Assembly (NCBI RefSeq): GCF_042453785.1
Contig: NC_091674.1
Span: 27,631,001-27,695,000 of the forward strand
Source: Malus domestica
Lineage: Eukaryota; Streptophyta; Magnoliopsida; Rosales; Rosaceae
Length of the DNA: 64,000 nucleotides
Reading direction: 5' to 3'
Made by a program: the position numbers and the translations under genes. Below are positions 14,585-27,199 of the stretch, in pieces (positions within the stretch are counted from its first letter, which is position 1; each line of letters begins with the position of its first letter). Under the pieces are notes generated by a model. That model made no database searches, was not told the origin of the DNA, and was given only the letters and a program-made list of their open reading frames with translations.

Positions 14585-16532
14585 ATGGGCATGCAGCTGA
14601 TGAGGACTTCTAGATTTCATCACCATCTTCTTCATCCCGAAAGCACTTCTACCCCTCCCACAAAAGCACTTTTTGGTTTAGGACATGTCAACAGCAGAAG
14701 CATAGTAAACATCAAAAGAAGAAATCAAATTTATGGGATTGTGGCTTCAAGCAATTTGGCTTCACCACTATGGGACAGCTGGAAGCCTGAGAAGGGTTCC
14801 GCTGCTCCTTCTCTCAGTGACATTACCTGGCCTTCTGCAGGTAATTAGAATCATAGAGATTAATATTATAAATAATAATACCTATTAATCATGTGTTTAG
14901 ATGCATTAATGATGTGCATTTGGTGAAAAATAGGGGCTTTTGCAGCAATGGCAATATTGGGGAGGATGGATCAGATATTAGCACAAAAAGGAATGTCAAT
15001 GACAATTGCACCTTTAGGGGCAGTTTCTGCAGTCCTCTTTGCCACTCCATCCTCTCCTGGTGCTCGGGTATTAAACTTGTTCTACTTTCTGAGGTTTAAA
15101 TCAGGAGAGATTCTTGCATATAAACTGCTGATATATTCATGTTTCTGTATCACTCATCACATGATTTATGTAGTGATATAATTACATTAAAGATATATTT
15201 TCAAGTTTATAACGCTTATCACTTGACTTATAAAATGTTATAGTAACATGTGCACGACATATTTCCGGTGACACACAAATTTTTCCCAAAATTATCCATG
15301 AATGCTCTTTGTTCTTTTGTAATCTATTTGGTGAATATGAGCCATAAGTTGCTTTGTTCTCCTTCAAGCCTAGACTGCCTTGTTTGAGTAGTGAGTCAAT
15401 GGTAGACACGAGTACATGTATACAATTGGCACAACTCCAGCTGTATGGACCCAACATGATGAAAATGGAAGATAGCAAAATTAAGTCCAGATTTTCTTGA
15501 AGTTCCTTATTAGGACTTATTTTGATCCAAACTTTTAATTGTTCTGGCCTGTTCATTTAGGAAGCTGAATATTTAAGGGGGAAATGTCCATGAGTCGTAG
15601 ATGTTTTGTATATGAGTTTGCCAATCTATACAACTCTTGTAAGAATTTGCAGGTCAAGTTATTAAGATTGCTTATCCTTATACATGAAATCCTCTGTTCA
15701 AAATTCAAATACCCCATCTTCCTTACGCTTAGTCTTTTTGTATGTGAAAAGACCTATATACCTAGGTCAAATAAAGGGTTAAACGTATATTACAGAGTCA
15801 TATGAAAGAGTCGAACTTAAATTCATCTTGGCCGAAAAATGAACAACAGAGTTAGATTTGTTCGACTTAGATTTGATGGTTAAACAAATTTGCTATTCGT
15901 CAAAAGTGGTAATTTCAATTTTTGTGTCATTCCCCAATTAAATTTAAGATAATCAAAAGCATATATAGCCTATTGAAATAACACACTAATTCTCCCTTGT
16001 GGTTTTGCAGAAGTACAATATGTTCATGGCACAAATAGGTTGTGCAGCAATTGGTGTACTGACATTTTCCACATTTGGCCCAGGATGGCTTGCTAGGAGC
16101 GTTGCCCTAGCTGCATCCGTTGCTTTCATGATTTGCACACGTTCCGCACATCCACCTGGTAATTCCTGCTACCTCCTATCCAACACAAAATTCTCATTAA
16201 TCTCTTTTTTCTGCTACTAAAATCTGGTGCACAACTTATTCTGTGTTCAATTTGCAGCTGCAAGCTTGCCTTTACTCTTCATCGATGGAGCGAAGTTCCA
16301 TAACTTGAGTTTCTGGTATGCTTTGTTCCCGGGCACCGCTGGATGCGTTCTTCTTTGCTTGATTGTAAGCACTCTTACACTAATTAATCCTAGCCAATTG
16401 CAAAACTTGTTTGCTTATTTGTTCTGAACACATTTCAACACTTTTAGTATGCAATGGCTGATCTCACTAATTATCTCGATGTTTCTGCAGCAAGAAATAG
16501 TGTTATACTTGAAGGAAAACTTCAAATTTTGA
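14585..16532 (+). CDS. NITR2: HPP-family membrane protein, chloroplast nitrite transporter (NITR2-like)
   Basis: Five coding exons (14585-14840, 14934-15067, 16011-16158, 16258-16364, 16491-16532) join in frame to 228 aa. Residues 1 to about 60 are Ser/Arg/His-rich and poor in acids, like a plastid transit peptide. The rest holds hydrophobic segments of an HPP integral membrane domain, including MFMAQIGCAAIGV and the namesake His-Pro-Pro (176-178) in SAHPPAASLP, then FIDGAKFH and the C-terminus YLKENFKF. It matches my memory of Arabidopsis At5g62720 closely. The Arabidopsis NITR2 HPP proteins are described as nitrite transporters of the chloroplast envelope, feeding nitrite reductase; the function here is by family. 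All introns are GT-AG. In Arabidopsis the neighbours are an LRR kinase and an NPF4 transporter, both also in this window. A MITE abuts the promoter. Confidence 0.92.
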
Positions 16533-16730
16533 TCATCTGGAAGCAAACACATGCTTGGCTACTCACATAGTTGGAGACATCGTACATTCCTTCATCTCAA
16601 GTTCAATATTCAAGGAAATGCACCCCATATAGAAATGAAAAGCAAAACTCGAATACAACTAAAGGTCAGTAAGTCTTGGGTTCGACTGCGCACCCGAATC
16701 TCCTTAGGGACGCATGAAATTAAGTCCAAA

Positions 16731-17615
16731 GGAGTTTGTTGCCCACAATTATATTGTAGTTCTATTGTAAAACGTGATCTAAATTATTCTCCTCTACACC
16801 AAGATTGTGGTCCTAAATCCTAAAAGTAGTGCATTGATGGTTCTAAGGTTCTTAAATTGATGTGAGGAAATATCTACTTGCCATATGGTCCATGACTCCA
16901 TGAGAGTAAATTTATTTTGCTTTAATTAGTCCAATATCAAATACTGATTTTGGGGCTTAACATCAATGGTTAATACATACAATTCATCAAATTGATCAAA
17001 GATTGTAATTTCATGGAGAGATTTTTCAATGTGCTGGAAACATGGTCTGGTACACCAATACAGCGTGTATCATAATATAAATGGTTGGATACTTGAAAAA
17101 AATAATTACAACGATACTTCGTGTATAGGATTGTGTTCCTGGTACACTGAAAAATATCTCAACTTGTAGGAGTATGTTGCCCACAATTATATTGTAGTTC
17201 TATTGTAAAACGTGATCTAAATTTATTCTCCTCTACACCAAGATTGTGGTCCTAAATCCTAAAACTAGTGCATTGATGGTTCTAAGGTTCTTAAATTGAT
17301 GTGAGGAAGTATCTACTTGCCATATGGTCCATGACTCCACGAGAGTAAATTTATTTTGCTTTAATTAGTCCAATATCAAATATTGATTTTGGGGCTTAAC
17401 AGCAATGGTTAATACATACAATTCATCAAATTGATCAAAGATTGTAACTTCATGGAGAGATTTTCCAATATTTTGGAAACACAGTCCGATACACCGACAC
17501 ATCGCGTATCATAATATAAATGGTTGGATACTTGAAAAAAAAATTACAATCACTTGTATTATGACACTTGATGTATAGAACCATGTTCCCGACAAACTGA
17601 AAAATATCTCAACTT
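16731..17615. repeat. Large tandem duplication, unit about 438 bp, two copies
   Basis: The sequence starting GGAGTTTGTTGCCCACAATT at 16731 restarts at 17169 (GGAGTATGTTGCCCAC) and stays collinear to AAAATATCTCAACTT at both unit ends. The second unit is slightly longer, with scattered substitutions and small indels that are denser in its last third. It lies just past the HPP gene. No coding sequence is seen. Confidence 0.85.
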
Positions 17616-17619
17616 CATC

Positions 17620-18246
17620 AGTGTTTTCTTGCATGCAATAGAGTTGTGCCCACAACATTATCATGGAATTTTGGGGTTAAAATGGAGGCTAACAAGAAAA
17701 CTATCATTATCTAACAACTTCCAATGCTCCCTCCTACGTAGGTTTATTTTATTTTATTTTATTTTTTTTTATTGTTGTTGTTGTTAAGAATGAAACTCAC
17801 TCCTAAAAGTTTAGTGGATATGAAACAGATAAAGGGTAATTTTATCGGCACGTCTAAATAAATATCTTGTTTTTATATTTACAAAAAATGTAGACGCAAT
17901 ATGTTTAAGTACAAATAACATATTTTTGATGTAAACTAAAGAGAATTAAAACAAACTCTTATATAACACAATTCATTTCCAATTTAGTCAAATCTAAAGA
18001 GCAAAGGTAAAGCTGAACATCAACTTAGTTTTAAAAATACACTTGTCGAAAGAGATTTAAAACTTTGATCGAATACAACTTTCCCAACATTCTATATGTA
18101 CGTATGAGATTGAGTAAGAGAAAGAACAAAAAAGGATCAAAAGCCACCCTAGCTTTATAGCTCTCTTAGTCAATCTAATTCATTAGTCCACAAACAAATT
18201 TACTAAATGCAAATGACATTCTTTGATGATAAAATAGAATTATGAG
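17620..18246. other. Intergenic, no gene recognised
   Basis: AT-rich sequence with a short (TTTTA)n/(TTG)n tract near 17745-17785, ending at the target site of the copia element. Confidence 0.5.
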
Positions 18247-18251
18247 TCTCG

Positions 18252-18566
18252 TGTTATAAATAGGCAAAATTTATAGAGAGATAACCTTTACTCGGTGAAG
18301 GAACGAAGCAGTTGCAGAGTAATATACCGACACAAGCTGTTGCAGAGGAAGTAATGTATATTATTGCTATTAGATATATTTCTCTTTTCTTTCTTCTTCT
18401 CATTCACTCTTCTTTGCACAATTGAAGTGCTCTATTTATAGAGCTACTTCTATAGAAAATTACAAAACATTACTATTTAGCTTATGAGTATATAGTATAC
18501 ACATGTGATACTTCACTATACACATTACTATACACATGTGGGCAAACATACCCATTATTTACAACA
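18252..18566 (-). repeat. Copia LTR (3' LTR in element orientation)
   Basis: Begins TGTTATAAATAGGC and ends ATTTACAACA. Seemingly identical to 24327-24641. Confidence 0.95.
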
Positions 18567-18596
18567 CTCCCCCTTGGATGCCCACATATCAACATC

Positions 18597-18770
18597 AGTT
18601 GCCTCATTAAAACCTTGCTTGGAAAAACCCTGTGGGAAAAAACCATAGCGAAGGAAAAAGAGTACAACTATACCTGGATGGTGTTGAGCATGCTTAGGTT
18701 GCCTCGTTAAAACCTTGATAGGAAAAACCCAGTGGGAAAAATCCTAAGCGAAGGAAAAAGAGTACAACAT
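18597..18770 (-). repeat. Twin repeats in the copia 3' untranslated region
   Basis: Two copies about 100 bp apart of a block with GTTGCCTC, TTAAAACCTTG, a GGAAAAACCC/GTGGGAAAAA core and GCGAAGGAAAAAGAG lie between the polypurine tract and the end of pol. I recall similar blocks in the 3' part of other plant copia elements; their role is unknown to me. Confidence 0.75.
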
Positions 18771-18777
18771 GCATGTA

Positions 18778-21700
18778 TCATGGATGCTCCCCCTGAATTG
18801 TATCTCCCCCTGATTCCGCATTCTTCAAATCTGTAAGCCGACGTAATCCGATTCCCTGTACCAACTTCTGAAATGTGCACTTTGGTAGAGATTTGGTGAA
18901 CAAGTCTGCTAAATTTTCATTAGAACGGATTTGTCTGACTTTAATAACTTTAGCCTTCTGAAGCTCATGTGCGCTGAAAAATCTTGGAGATATGTGTTTA
19001 GTCTTATCACCTTTGATAAATCCTTCCTTCATCTAGGCGACACAGGCTGCATTATCTTCATGGATGACAGTTGGAGTGTCTGTCTTTGAAGGTAGACCAC
19101 ATGAATTCCGGATGTGATGGATCATTAATCTTAACCAAGAACATTCACGACTTGCTTCATGTAAAGCAATTATTTCCGAATGATTGGAAGATGTTGCAAC
19201 TAGCGTTTGCTTTGTTGATCGCCATGAAATTGCAGTATCTCCATTAGTGAACACATATCCATTTTGTGAGCGGGCTTTATGCGGATCGGAGAGAAAACCA
19301 GCATCTGCGTATCCAACAAGGATTTGTTCATTTGTGGGCTTGTCTGAGTAGAAGAGACCCATATCTGTTGTCCCACGAAGGTATCGTAGAACATCTTTGA
19401 CTCCTTTCCAATGACGGATTGTTGGAGCAGAGCTATACCTGGCTAACAAGTTAACTGAAAAAGCTATATCTGGTCTAGTACATTGTGCTAAATACAATAA
19501 AGCACCTATTGCGCTCAAATATGGTACTTCTGGACCAAGGACCAGTTCATCATCTTCTTTTGGACGAAATGGATCTTTCTTAATGTCCAAAGAACGAACG
19601 ACCATTGGGGTGCTAAGTGGATAAGCCTTGTCCATGCCAAATCGCTTCAGTATTTTTTCAATGTAAGCTGATTGATGGACCAAAATTCCACTAACACAAT
19701 GCTCGATCTGCAGGCCTAGACAATATTTGGTTTTCCCAAGGTCTTTCATTTCAAATTCGCTTTTCAGATATTCAGCAGTTTTGTTGAGCTCTTCAAGGGT
19801 TCCAACTAGGTTCATATCATCGACATATACTGCCACTATAGCAAATCCAGTATTTGATTTCTTAATGAACACACAAGGGCAGATGACATTGTTGGCATAT
19901 CCTTCTTTAATCAAATACTCACTGAGACGATTATACCACATTCGCCCAGATTGTTTTAGCCCATATAGTGATCGCCTTAATTTGATTGAGAACATACCCC
20001 GTGGTTTGTTAGTTGCTTCAGGCAACTTAAGTCCTTCTGGGACTTTCATATATATGTCAGTATCTAATTCTCCATATAGATACGCGGTGATGACATCCAT
20101 AAGTCGCATATCAAGTTTTTCTGAAATCACCAAACTTATTAAATAACGGAACGTAATTGTGTCCATTACAGGAGAGTATGTCTCTTCATAATCAACTCCA
20201 GGTCTTTGTGAAAAACCTTGTGCAACAAGTCGTGCTTTATATCTTGCAATCTCGTTTTTCTCGTTGCGTTTCCTTGTGAACACCCATTTGTAACCTACGG
20301 GGTTTACATCAGTTGGGGTTTGGACTACTGGTCCAAAAACACTTCGCCTTTCCAAGGAATTTAATTCTGCCTGGATTGCATCTTTCCACTTAGGCCAATC
20401 TTGTCTCTGTTTGCATTCATCAACAGAGCGGGGCTCAATATCATCACTTAATATAATTTCAGTGGCTATTGCAAATGCAAACATGTCATCGATGATTATT
20501 TCATTTCGATCCCACAATTCATTAGTACATGTATAATTTATGGATATTTCTTTGCTTTCATGTACTTCTGTCTCTTCAGGGACATGTGTCTCATCAAGGA
20601 CATTTTCTTTTTCTGGAAGTACAGAGTCACGAATTGTGGATTTATCATTCAATTCCTTTTCTTGAATGATATCATTTGGGTTCAATTGGGCCCTCATCTT
20701 TCTCTTTCGAGGGGCTGAATCTTTTGAACCTGGGGGTCTACCACGCTTCAGGCGTGCACTGGATGAATCATTCGCTGCCACTTTATTTTGTCCAACAGGG
20801 ACATCAATTCTTGCAGGTGCGTTTGCAGCCGGTATATATGACTGTGTCACTTTCGAAGCATCATTAAATGCATCTGGCATTTGATTAGCAATACCTTGAA
20901 GATGAACGATCCTTTTCACTTCATTTTCACATTGAGTGCTTCTTGGATCAAAATGAGATAAGGTGGGAACAACCCATGTTAGCTCTTGTCGTTCTTCTGG
21001 AACGGTCTTTTCTCCCCCTAACGACGGGAAAACTATCTCATCAAAATGACAATCAGCAAAACGAGCTGTAAACACATCACCAGTCAAAGGTTCCAAATAT
21101 CTAATGATGGATGGTGAATCAAAACCCACATAAATTCCCAATCTGCGCTGAGGTCCCATTTTAGTTCGTTGTGGTGGTGCAATAGGCACATAAACAGCAC
21201 AACCAAAAACTCGTAAATGTGAAATATTTGGCTGATGTCCAAACACGAGTTGTATTGATGAGTATTGGTGGTTGGCTATGGGTCTCAATCTAACCAATGA
21301 TGCAGCATGTAATATGGCATGTCCCCATGTAGAAACTGGCAATTTTGTTTTCATGAACAGAGTGCGGGCTATTAATTGAAGCCGCTTGATAAATGCCTCT
21401 GCTAAACCATTTTGAGTATGGACATGAGGAACAGGGTGTTCAACATTAATGCCCAGTGCCATACAGTAATCATCAAATGTTTGAGACGTAAATTCACCAG
21501 CGTTATCAAGTCGAATGGACTTAATGGGATGATCTGGGAACTGTGCTCGCAACTTAATTATCTGAGCAAGAAGTCTCGCAAAAGCTACATTTCGAGTAGA
21601 CAATAGGCAAACATGTGACCATCGGGTAGATGCATCAACCAAAACCATAAAATATCGAAATGGTCCACAAGTTGGTTGAATAGGTCCACAAATATCCCCT

Positions 21701-22407
21701 TGAATTCTTTGCAAAAATGATGGGGATTCATCATCAACCTTTAGTTGTGATGGTCTAATTACCAACTTCCCTTGGGAACAAGCCTTGCAAGGATTATCAT
21801 TCGAGACATTAATGTGTTTGCTCAGTAATGGATGTCCATTAGAGTTGGTAATGATTCTACGCATCATGGTAGATCCTGGATGACCTAGACGGTCATGCCA
21901 AAGCATATAAACCTTTGAATCAATGAACTTCTGGTTCATGACAGTATATGCCTCAACTGTCTTTATGTATGTACAATACAATCCACTCGATAAACCATGC
22001 AACTTCTCCAATATACGCTTCTGGGTATCATTGGAGGTAATGCATAAATATTCCACATTTTCTACACTTTTCGTTTCAAGGTGGTATCCATTTAAACGTA
22101 TGTCTTTAAAACTCAACAAATTTCGAATGGACTGAGTAGCATATAATGCATTCTTTATAGACAATATTGTTCCATTTGGTAACATAATCTGGGCTTTTCC
22201 TGAGCCTTCAATTACATCTGATGGTCCTGATATTGTTGTTACCTTTACTTTTGCAAGTACCAAATTCGAGAAATACTTTCGGTCTCGAAGTATTGAATGC
22301 GTGGTTGCGCTATCTGCAAGACAAAAGTCTCCGCCATTGATCTTGTTTTGAGAATAACCATAATTTTTATCCATGATCTCTGAGTAAAGAAAAAGCAGTT
22401 TATTCAT
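18778..22407 (-). other. Copia pol region (protease, integrase, reverse transcriptase, RNase H)
   Basis: In element order: an aspartic protease motif (DSATT), the pre-integrase HDRLGHPG, an integrase core with LDNAGEF, a reverse transcriptase with YVDDMNLVG, and an RNase H region with VGYADAGF ending in ADLFTKSLP. This domain order, with integrase before reverse transcriptase, defines Ty1/copia. It is treated as a fossil and looks almost whole. Confidence 0.9.
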
Positions 22408-22491
22408 ACTGGAATACTACTTTTATTGAATTGAAAATGCGAGCATTAAACCATAGGTACAAATAACATGAGTACATTAAACATAAATAAT

Positions 22492-23547
22492 TCAATCGGA
22501 CCCATAAACTTCATTCCCTCTTTCATTAATAAAGTCTGTAGCATCCAGGTGGGTTGTGTTTAACTGTCCTGATAAATTGGTCACTGGATCAGGGGTTTCC
22601 ATTGGTTTAGCCTGGTCAAGGAAATTGATCTCGACACCCTTTTCCTTGAAGGAGGCTTGATATAGTTCCACCAGATGCTTTGGGGTGCGACAAGTACGCG
22701 CCCAATGTCCGTTGCCACCACACCTATGGCAACCTCCTTCATGACTTCTAGGAGTGTTCACATGAGCTTTTCCTTTCTGGCGATTGGTATTTTTAAAGCT
22801 CGGGCCTGGATTATACCTTGGAACCTGGTTGTGAAACTGGACACCATGGTTCTTGCTTTTCCCTTTCCACCGACCTTGCTTGTGGCCACGTCCTCGTTTG
22901 TAATTATTGCCACGAGAGGATATGGTATTCCTTTCAAGGGAAGCAACATTCACTTCTGGGAACGGTGCTGATCCAGTAGGTCGGGAATTATGGTTTTTCA
23001 TGAGAAGCTCATTGTTCTGTTCAACTACCAGGAGCACAGATATCAGCTGGTTGTATTCAGTGAAGCCTCGCGCTCTATACTGTTGTTGCAGTACCATGTT
23101 AGAGGCGTGGAATGTGCTGAAAGTCTTTTCCAATAACATCTCATCAGTGATAGTATCCCCACAGAGTTTCATCTGAGAGGTAATTCTGAACAACGCCGAA
23201 TTGTACTCAGCCACTGATTTGAAATCCTGGATCCTCAGGTGTGTCCAGTCATAGCGAGCTTTTGGAAGAATCACCGTTGTCTGGTGATTGTATCTGCTTC
23301 TCAAGGCATTCCAAAGGGCTAACGGATCTTCAACCGTTAAGTACTCGCTCTTTAGTGCCTCATCAAGATGACGACGAATAAAAATCATGGCATTTGCCCG
23401 ATCTTGAGAGGATGAGCTGCTTTCTTCCTTGATGGTATCTCCAAGATTTGCTGCTTCCAGATGGATCTTGGTATCCAATACCCATGTAAGGTAATTCTTT
23501 CCAGTAATGTCCAGGGCAGCAAAATCAAGCTTTGCCAAGTTTGCCAT
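22492..23547 (-). other. Copia gag region
   Basis: An open frame of about 350 aa with the N-terminus MANLAKLDFAALDITG, a central gag domain, a basic Gly/Arg/Lys-rich stretch and a CCHC zinc knuckle (CHRCGGNGHWARTC) typical of copia nucleocapsid. Confidence 0.9.
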
Positions 23548-23699
23548 TTTCTTTTTCTGAAAGAAAAATGAGGTGTGTAAGAACTTGCAATAATTTGTGT
23601 ACTGGAGAAATATATTGTTAGAACTTCTGGTTCTTACAAATTTTTGATCTTCAGGCCAAAATGATAAGTACTCGAAACTTCAGGCTCGAGATTTACACA

Positions 23700-24095
23700 A
23701 TTAATGAGAATGGCAATTGTACCGCACCATTCTTATCGAAATAAGTATAGGATGGGTGATTATTCCGCACTACTTTAAACAGCAGGAAAATTTAAATATG
23801 TAGAGCAAGGTGGACGATTATACCGCACCACCTAAAATTGCGATAAAATTTAAATATGCAAAGCAGGGTGGACGATTATACCGCACCACCTAAAATTGCG
23901 ATAAAATTTAAATATGCAAAGCAGGGTGGACGATTATACCGCACCACCTAAAATTGCGATAAAATTAAATAACGGGAAAATTTAAATATGCAGGATAGAG
24001 CGGGCGATTATACCGCTCCACTTAAAATTTGCAGTAAAATTAGATCTGCAGTCCAAGATAGGCGATAGAACCGCACAATCTTGGATTGCATAAAT
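23700..24095 (-). repeat. Leader tandem repeats of the copia element, period about 58 bp
   Basis: About six units between the 5' LTR and gag contain GGACGATTATACCGCACCACC. The best three (starting near 23809, 23867 and 23925) are almost identical and the outer ones are degenerate. Confidence 0.85.
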
Positions 24096-24326
24096 AATCA
24101 GTGGGTTAGTAGTCAATATCTACACCAAACAAGAAATCAAAGATATAAGTGACTGTTAGTTGGAGAACTAGAAGTAAACATGGTGCAAACAGTTCTTCGC
24201 GAGGGTATACCCAGCAATTGAGAGAGAGGAAGAAGAAGAACAGTAAAAACCTTAGAGGAAACATTTTTTTTTTTTTTCTTTCGGTGAAAGGAAATGAGAA
24301 ATGATTAGAGAGTCGTGCTGATAACG

Positions 24327-24641
24327 TGTTATAAATAGGCAAAATTTATAGAGAGATAACCTTTACTCGGTGAAGGAACGAAGCAGTTGCAGAGTAATAT
24401 ACCGACACAAGCTGTTGCAGAGGAAGTAATGTATATTATTGCTATTAGATATATTTCTCTTTTCTTTCTTCTTCTCATTCACTCTTCTTTGCACAATTGA
24501 AGTGCTCTATTTATAGAGCTACTTCTATAGAAAATTACAAAACATTACTATTTAGCTTATGAGTATATAGTATACACATGTGATACTTCACTATACACAT
24601 TACTATACACATGTGGGCAAACATACCCATTATTTACAACA
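24327..24641 (-). repeat. Copia LTR (5' LTR in element orientation)
   Basis: Same 315-bp sequence as 18252-18566. Just inside it, on the minus strand, is CGTTATCAGCACGACTC, in the position of the primer-binding site. Confidence 0.95.
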
Positions 24642-24925
24642 TCTCGAACAATGATTCGATTAATGATAAAGAAAGAAATTTTTAGTTCAATTATCCACCT
24701 TAACGATAAAAACAAAAAATTGAGCAAATTTTAGTGAGTCTGACTCATAATGATCAAACTCTATTGGATGAGTTTAATTTGTGTCTATTTAATAAACAGA
24801 TCTCAAAATTTAAATTCAAAATTGATGATAGATATGATGTTAAGCATTATCATCAATTGAAAGTGGTAAGTGAAATTTTTTTTTTTTTTTAAAGGTGCAA
24901 GAAGAAGTAGGGCGGGTGCCTATAG

Positions 24926-25095
24926 AGAAGGATTATCTCCCCTTTTTTTTCCCTCCCTTTCCTTTTCTTCTTATTTGAACGATCACGGTTAAGTTACGTC
25001 AATATCTTATATTAATTTTTTATAGAAATATGAAATAAAAAATGTGAGAAGGGATGATAGAATGGAATAGAAAGAAAATATGAGATAATCCTAAT
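24926..25095. mobile_element. MITE family B, copy 1
   Basis: Terminal AAGGATTATCTC is mirrored by GAGATAATCCT at the right. The body carries GATCACGGTTAAGTTACGTC and ATATTAATTTTTTATAG, shared with copies at about 35926-36079 (inverted) and 60505-60836. The exact ends are approximate. Confidence 0.55.
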
Positions 25096-25139
25096 CCGGG
25101 GCCTATAGGCACGTGAGAAATGGACCATAGAAAGCAACC

Positions 25140-25565
25140 CTACACGGTGACATAAAACTGATGGGAGACCATCGTACATGGACAGAGGCGTCCACTCCAT
25201 ATCCTCTGCTTCCTGGGCCCCACCGGGCCCACTTCATACGTCCTTCCACTCCATCTCTTAAAAATTGCAGGTGGTGGGACCCACTTAACTTTTGACTTGA
25301 TCATCATCCAATCAGGGCCGTGCATATTACGCCACGTATAGGAAGGCTTCGACGTCGGGTGGTGTCCAACGAGCTGGAAGATTCTGAGGGAGACGCTGTC
25401 TTTTAACGTGATGCTTTGGACGAGATCCGAGCATCGCAGCTGTACACGTGTGCATGACACGTCAAAACCCAAGCAGCTAGGGTTTTGATGGTCGGTGGAA
25501 AATCTCCGAAAACGCCTCGTGATTCGAGAACGAGGGGCACTTGGCAAGCTATATATGGCTCATTT
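25140..25565. other. GC-richer intergenic block, unidentified
   Basis: More GC-rich than its surroundings, with a CCAAT box, several ACGT cores (CACGTAT, ACACGTGTGC, GACACGTC) and TATATATGG near 25549. This looks promoter-like, but no gene follows. A 135-codon open frame on the minus strand shows no family and low-complexity composition. Function unknown; it may be the promoter remnant of a lost gene. Confidence 0.3.
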
Positions 25566-25569
25566 TTTT

Positions 25570-26662
25570 TAGTGCCGTAAGATATGGGAATGTAAGTGAC
25601 AAAATCTTCTCTTACAAATATGCTTTATGTTGCATTGTTGAAAGAAATGTTGACTTCACTGAAATTTTTGGGAATTGAAGATAAAATCAAAAGGAGAGGG
25701 AGAGAAGGATTTGTATTGATTGACGAAATGAATATTATACTCTGTTTTTATAAGAGAAATTATAATTATTTTAATCAAATACTAACAAACTTATTAATTA
25801 TATTTCTAACTGTATTACACTTGTACCCTTAATAAGAAAAAGATTGATCGACAAAAAAAAATGAAAGAAAAAGACTACTCGATATATGTGTATGGATCAA
25901 AGATGAAGATAACGAGAAATGACTTTTAATCCTGCACACAGTGTTCTAACCATGGAGCGATCGATATTCTAATATAAATCATATGATCTATGTGATATGA
26001 GAGAAGTATAATTTTTGAATTTGGTTATACAAGTTCCGTAACTAATTGTTTTGTTTAATTGTAGTGGGTATGGTTAGACTCTTGATGAAATGATTACCAT
26101 GTAAGTGAAAAAGCTGTCATTGAGGCAAAACGTATTTTTGGCACACTAAAAAATGTTTCCATAGGAGATAGCTTGCACTGTGAATTCATGCAAATTTTAC
26201 GAATTTATGTCTCAAACCGAAGCTCTTTAGTTGACTCGAACACATTATACTTTAAAGCCCTCTTTGTGCCGATTAAATGGACTTTCATTCTAACTAAAAT
26301 TTGCAAATACATAAATAATATATATATATATATGTATATGTATAAATATATTATCTTTTTAGATGGGGTAGGTGAGGTGAGCAAACGTTTCTTACAATTG
26401 TAGCCTATAAAATTTTGCATGCATAATATTCATTTTTATATAATTTAATGAGATGACTTGAGTTACAATCCTTTTGATTTTTTATTAGTTTTCAATCAAA
26501 CACAAGCTTTAATTAAAAATGAGAACACTCCAAAACCCCAAGGGAAAATTTGCCAAATTAAAAAAATAAAGAAAAAGAAATCAGCCTATGGAAACCTCTT
26601 GCTAAATCATGGATTAAAGGGACTTATGTACTATGTTAAATCACTCGAGTTATGTCAAATAT
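25570..26662. other. Intergenic, no gene recognised
   Basis: AT-rich, with a (TA)n tract at about 26318-26340. Open frames are short and unrecognised. Confidence 0.5.
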
Positions 26663-26671
26663 ATTTTTTAA

Positions 26672-26827
26672 GGGTAATGTTAGGGAGACTAAATTTTAAA
26701 CCAAATTTGTAAATCAAATGACGTGTCACTAATACGAAAAAGCACGTTAATGAACGCTTATGTAATAATCTAATCATCAACAACCACATTATTTGATTTA
26801 AAAAATTTAATCTCTATAGCATTATTT
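26672..26827. mobile_element. 156-bp MITE with 9-bp target-site duplication
   Basis: Ends GGGTAATGTTAGGGAGACT and, inverted, AAATAATGCTATAGAGATT. Flanked by a perfect ATTTTTTAA duplication at 26663-26671 and 26828-26836. The 9-bp duplication points to the Mutator group. A truncated relative is at about 54595-54662. Confidence 0.75.
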
Positions 26828-26905
26828 ATTTTTTAAATAAGGAGTCCAATTGCCAATGGTGAATAGGTAGCAATTTCAATGGTCATATTCGATATCGGAG
26901 ATATG

Positions 26906-27193
26906 AGTCCTGCTCTCCTACGATCTTTATTTTGAGGACCTGAAGACCAAATGCATATTAGTCACAAGATTATGTTAGTTTAGAGCCAAATGTTAAAAAA
27001 AATTACAACTTAATAAATCAAAACAAGAAAAATGATATTACTAATCGTTCATGAATTTTAAGTTTGTCTTGGTTTATTAAGTTGTTAAATATTATAAGCC
27101 TTGAGATATATATACTAATATAATTTTGTGACTAATTAATATGATTTTGGTCCTCACAGATCCTCAAAATGAGAACTTTAGAAGAGCAGGATT
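26906..27193. repeat. Fold-back element with long inverted arms
   Basis: The left arm, from AGTCCTGCTCTCC through TTTATTTTGAGGACCTG, CATATTAGTCACAAGATTATG and ACAACTTAATAAA, is repeated in inverse order at the right, ending GAAGAGCAGGATTG. The arms are about 130 bp, so the transcript would be an imperfect hairpin. Confidence 0.6.
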
Positions 27194-27199
27194 GTTGCA

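Larger units (their letters stand above)
18252..24641 (-). mobile_element. Ty1/copia LTR retrotransposon, nearly whole and very young
   Basis: The LTRs are at 18252-18566 and 24327-24641 (315 bp each, TG...CA), and I found no difference between them. The 5-bp duplication TCTCG flanks both sides (18247-18251 and 24642-24646). The element reads on the minus strand: leader repeats, gag, pol, then a polypurine tract beside the 18566 LTR end. LTR identity suggests a very recent insertion, unless gene conversion has homogenised the ends. It looks nearly whole, with about one or two breaks in the coding part. Confidence 0.95.

Noticed and set aside
16640-16730. Another SINE or tRNA-like gene (GGGTTCGACTG B-box-like word)
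   Set aside because: Only the B-box-like word fits. There is no A-box, tail or flanking duplication, and no cloverleaf could be drawn.
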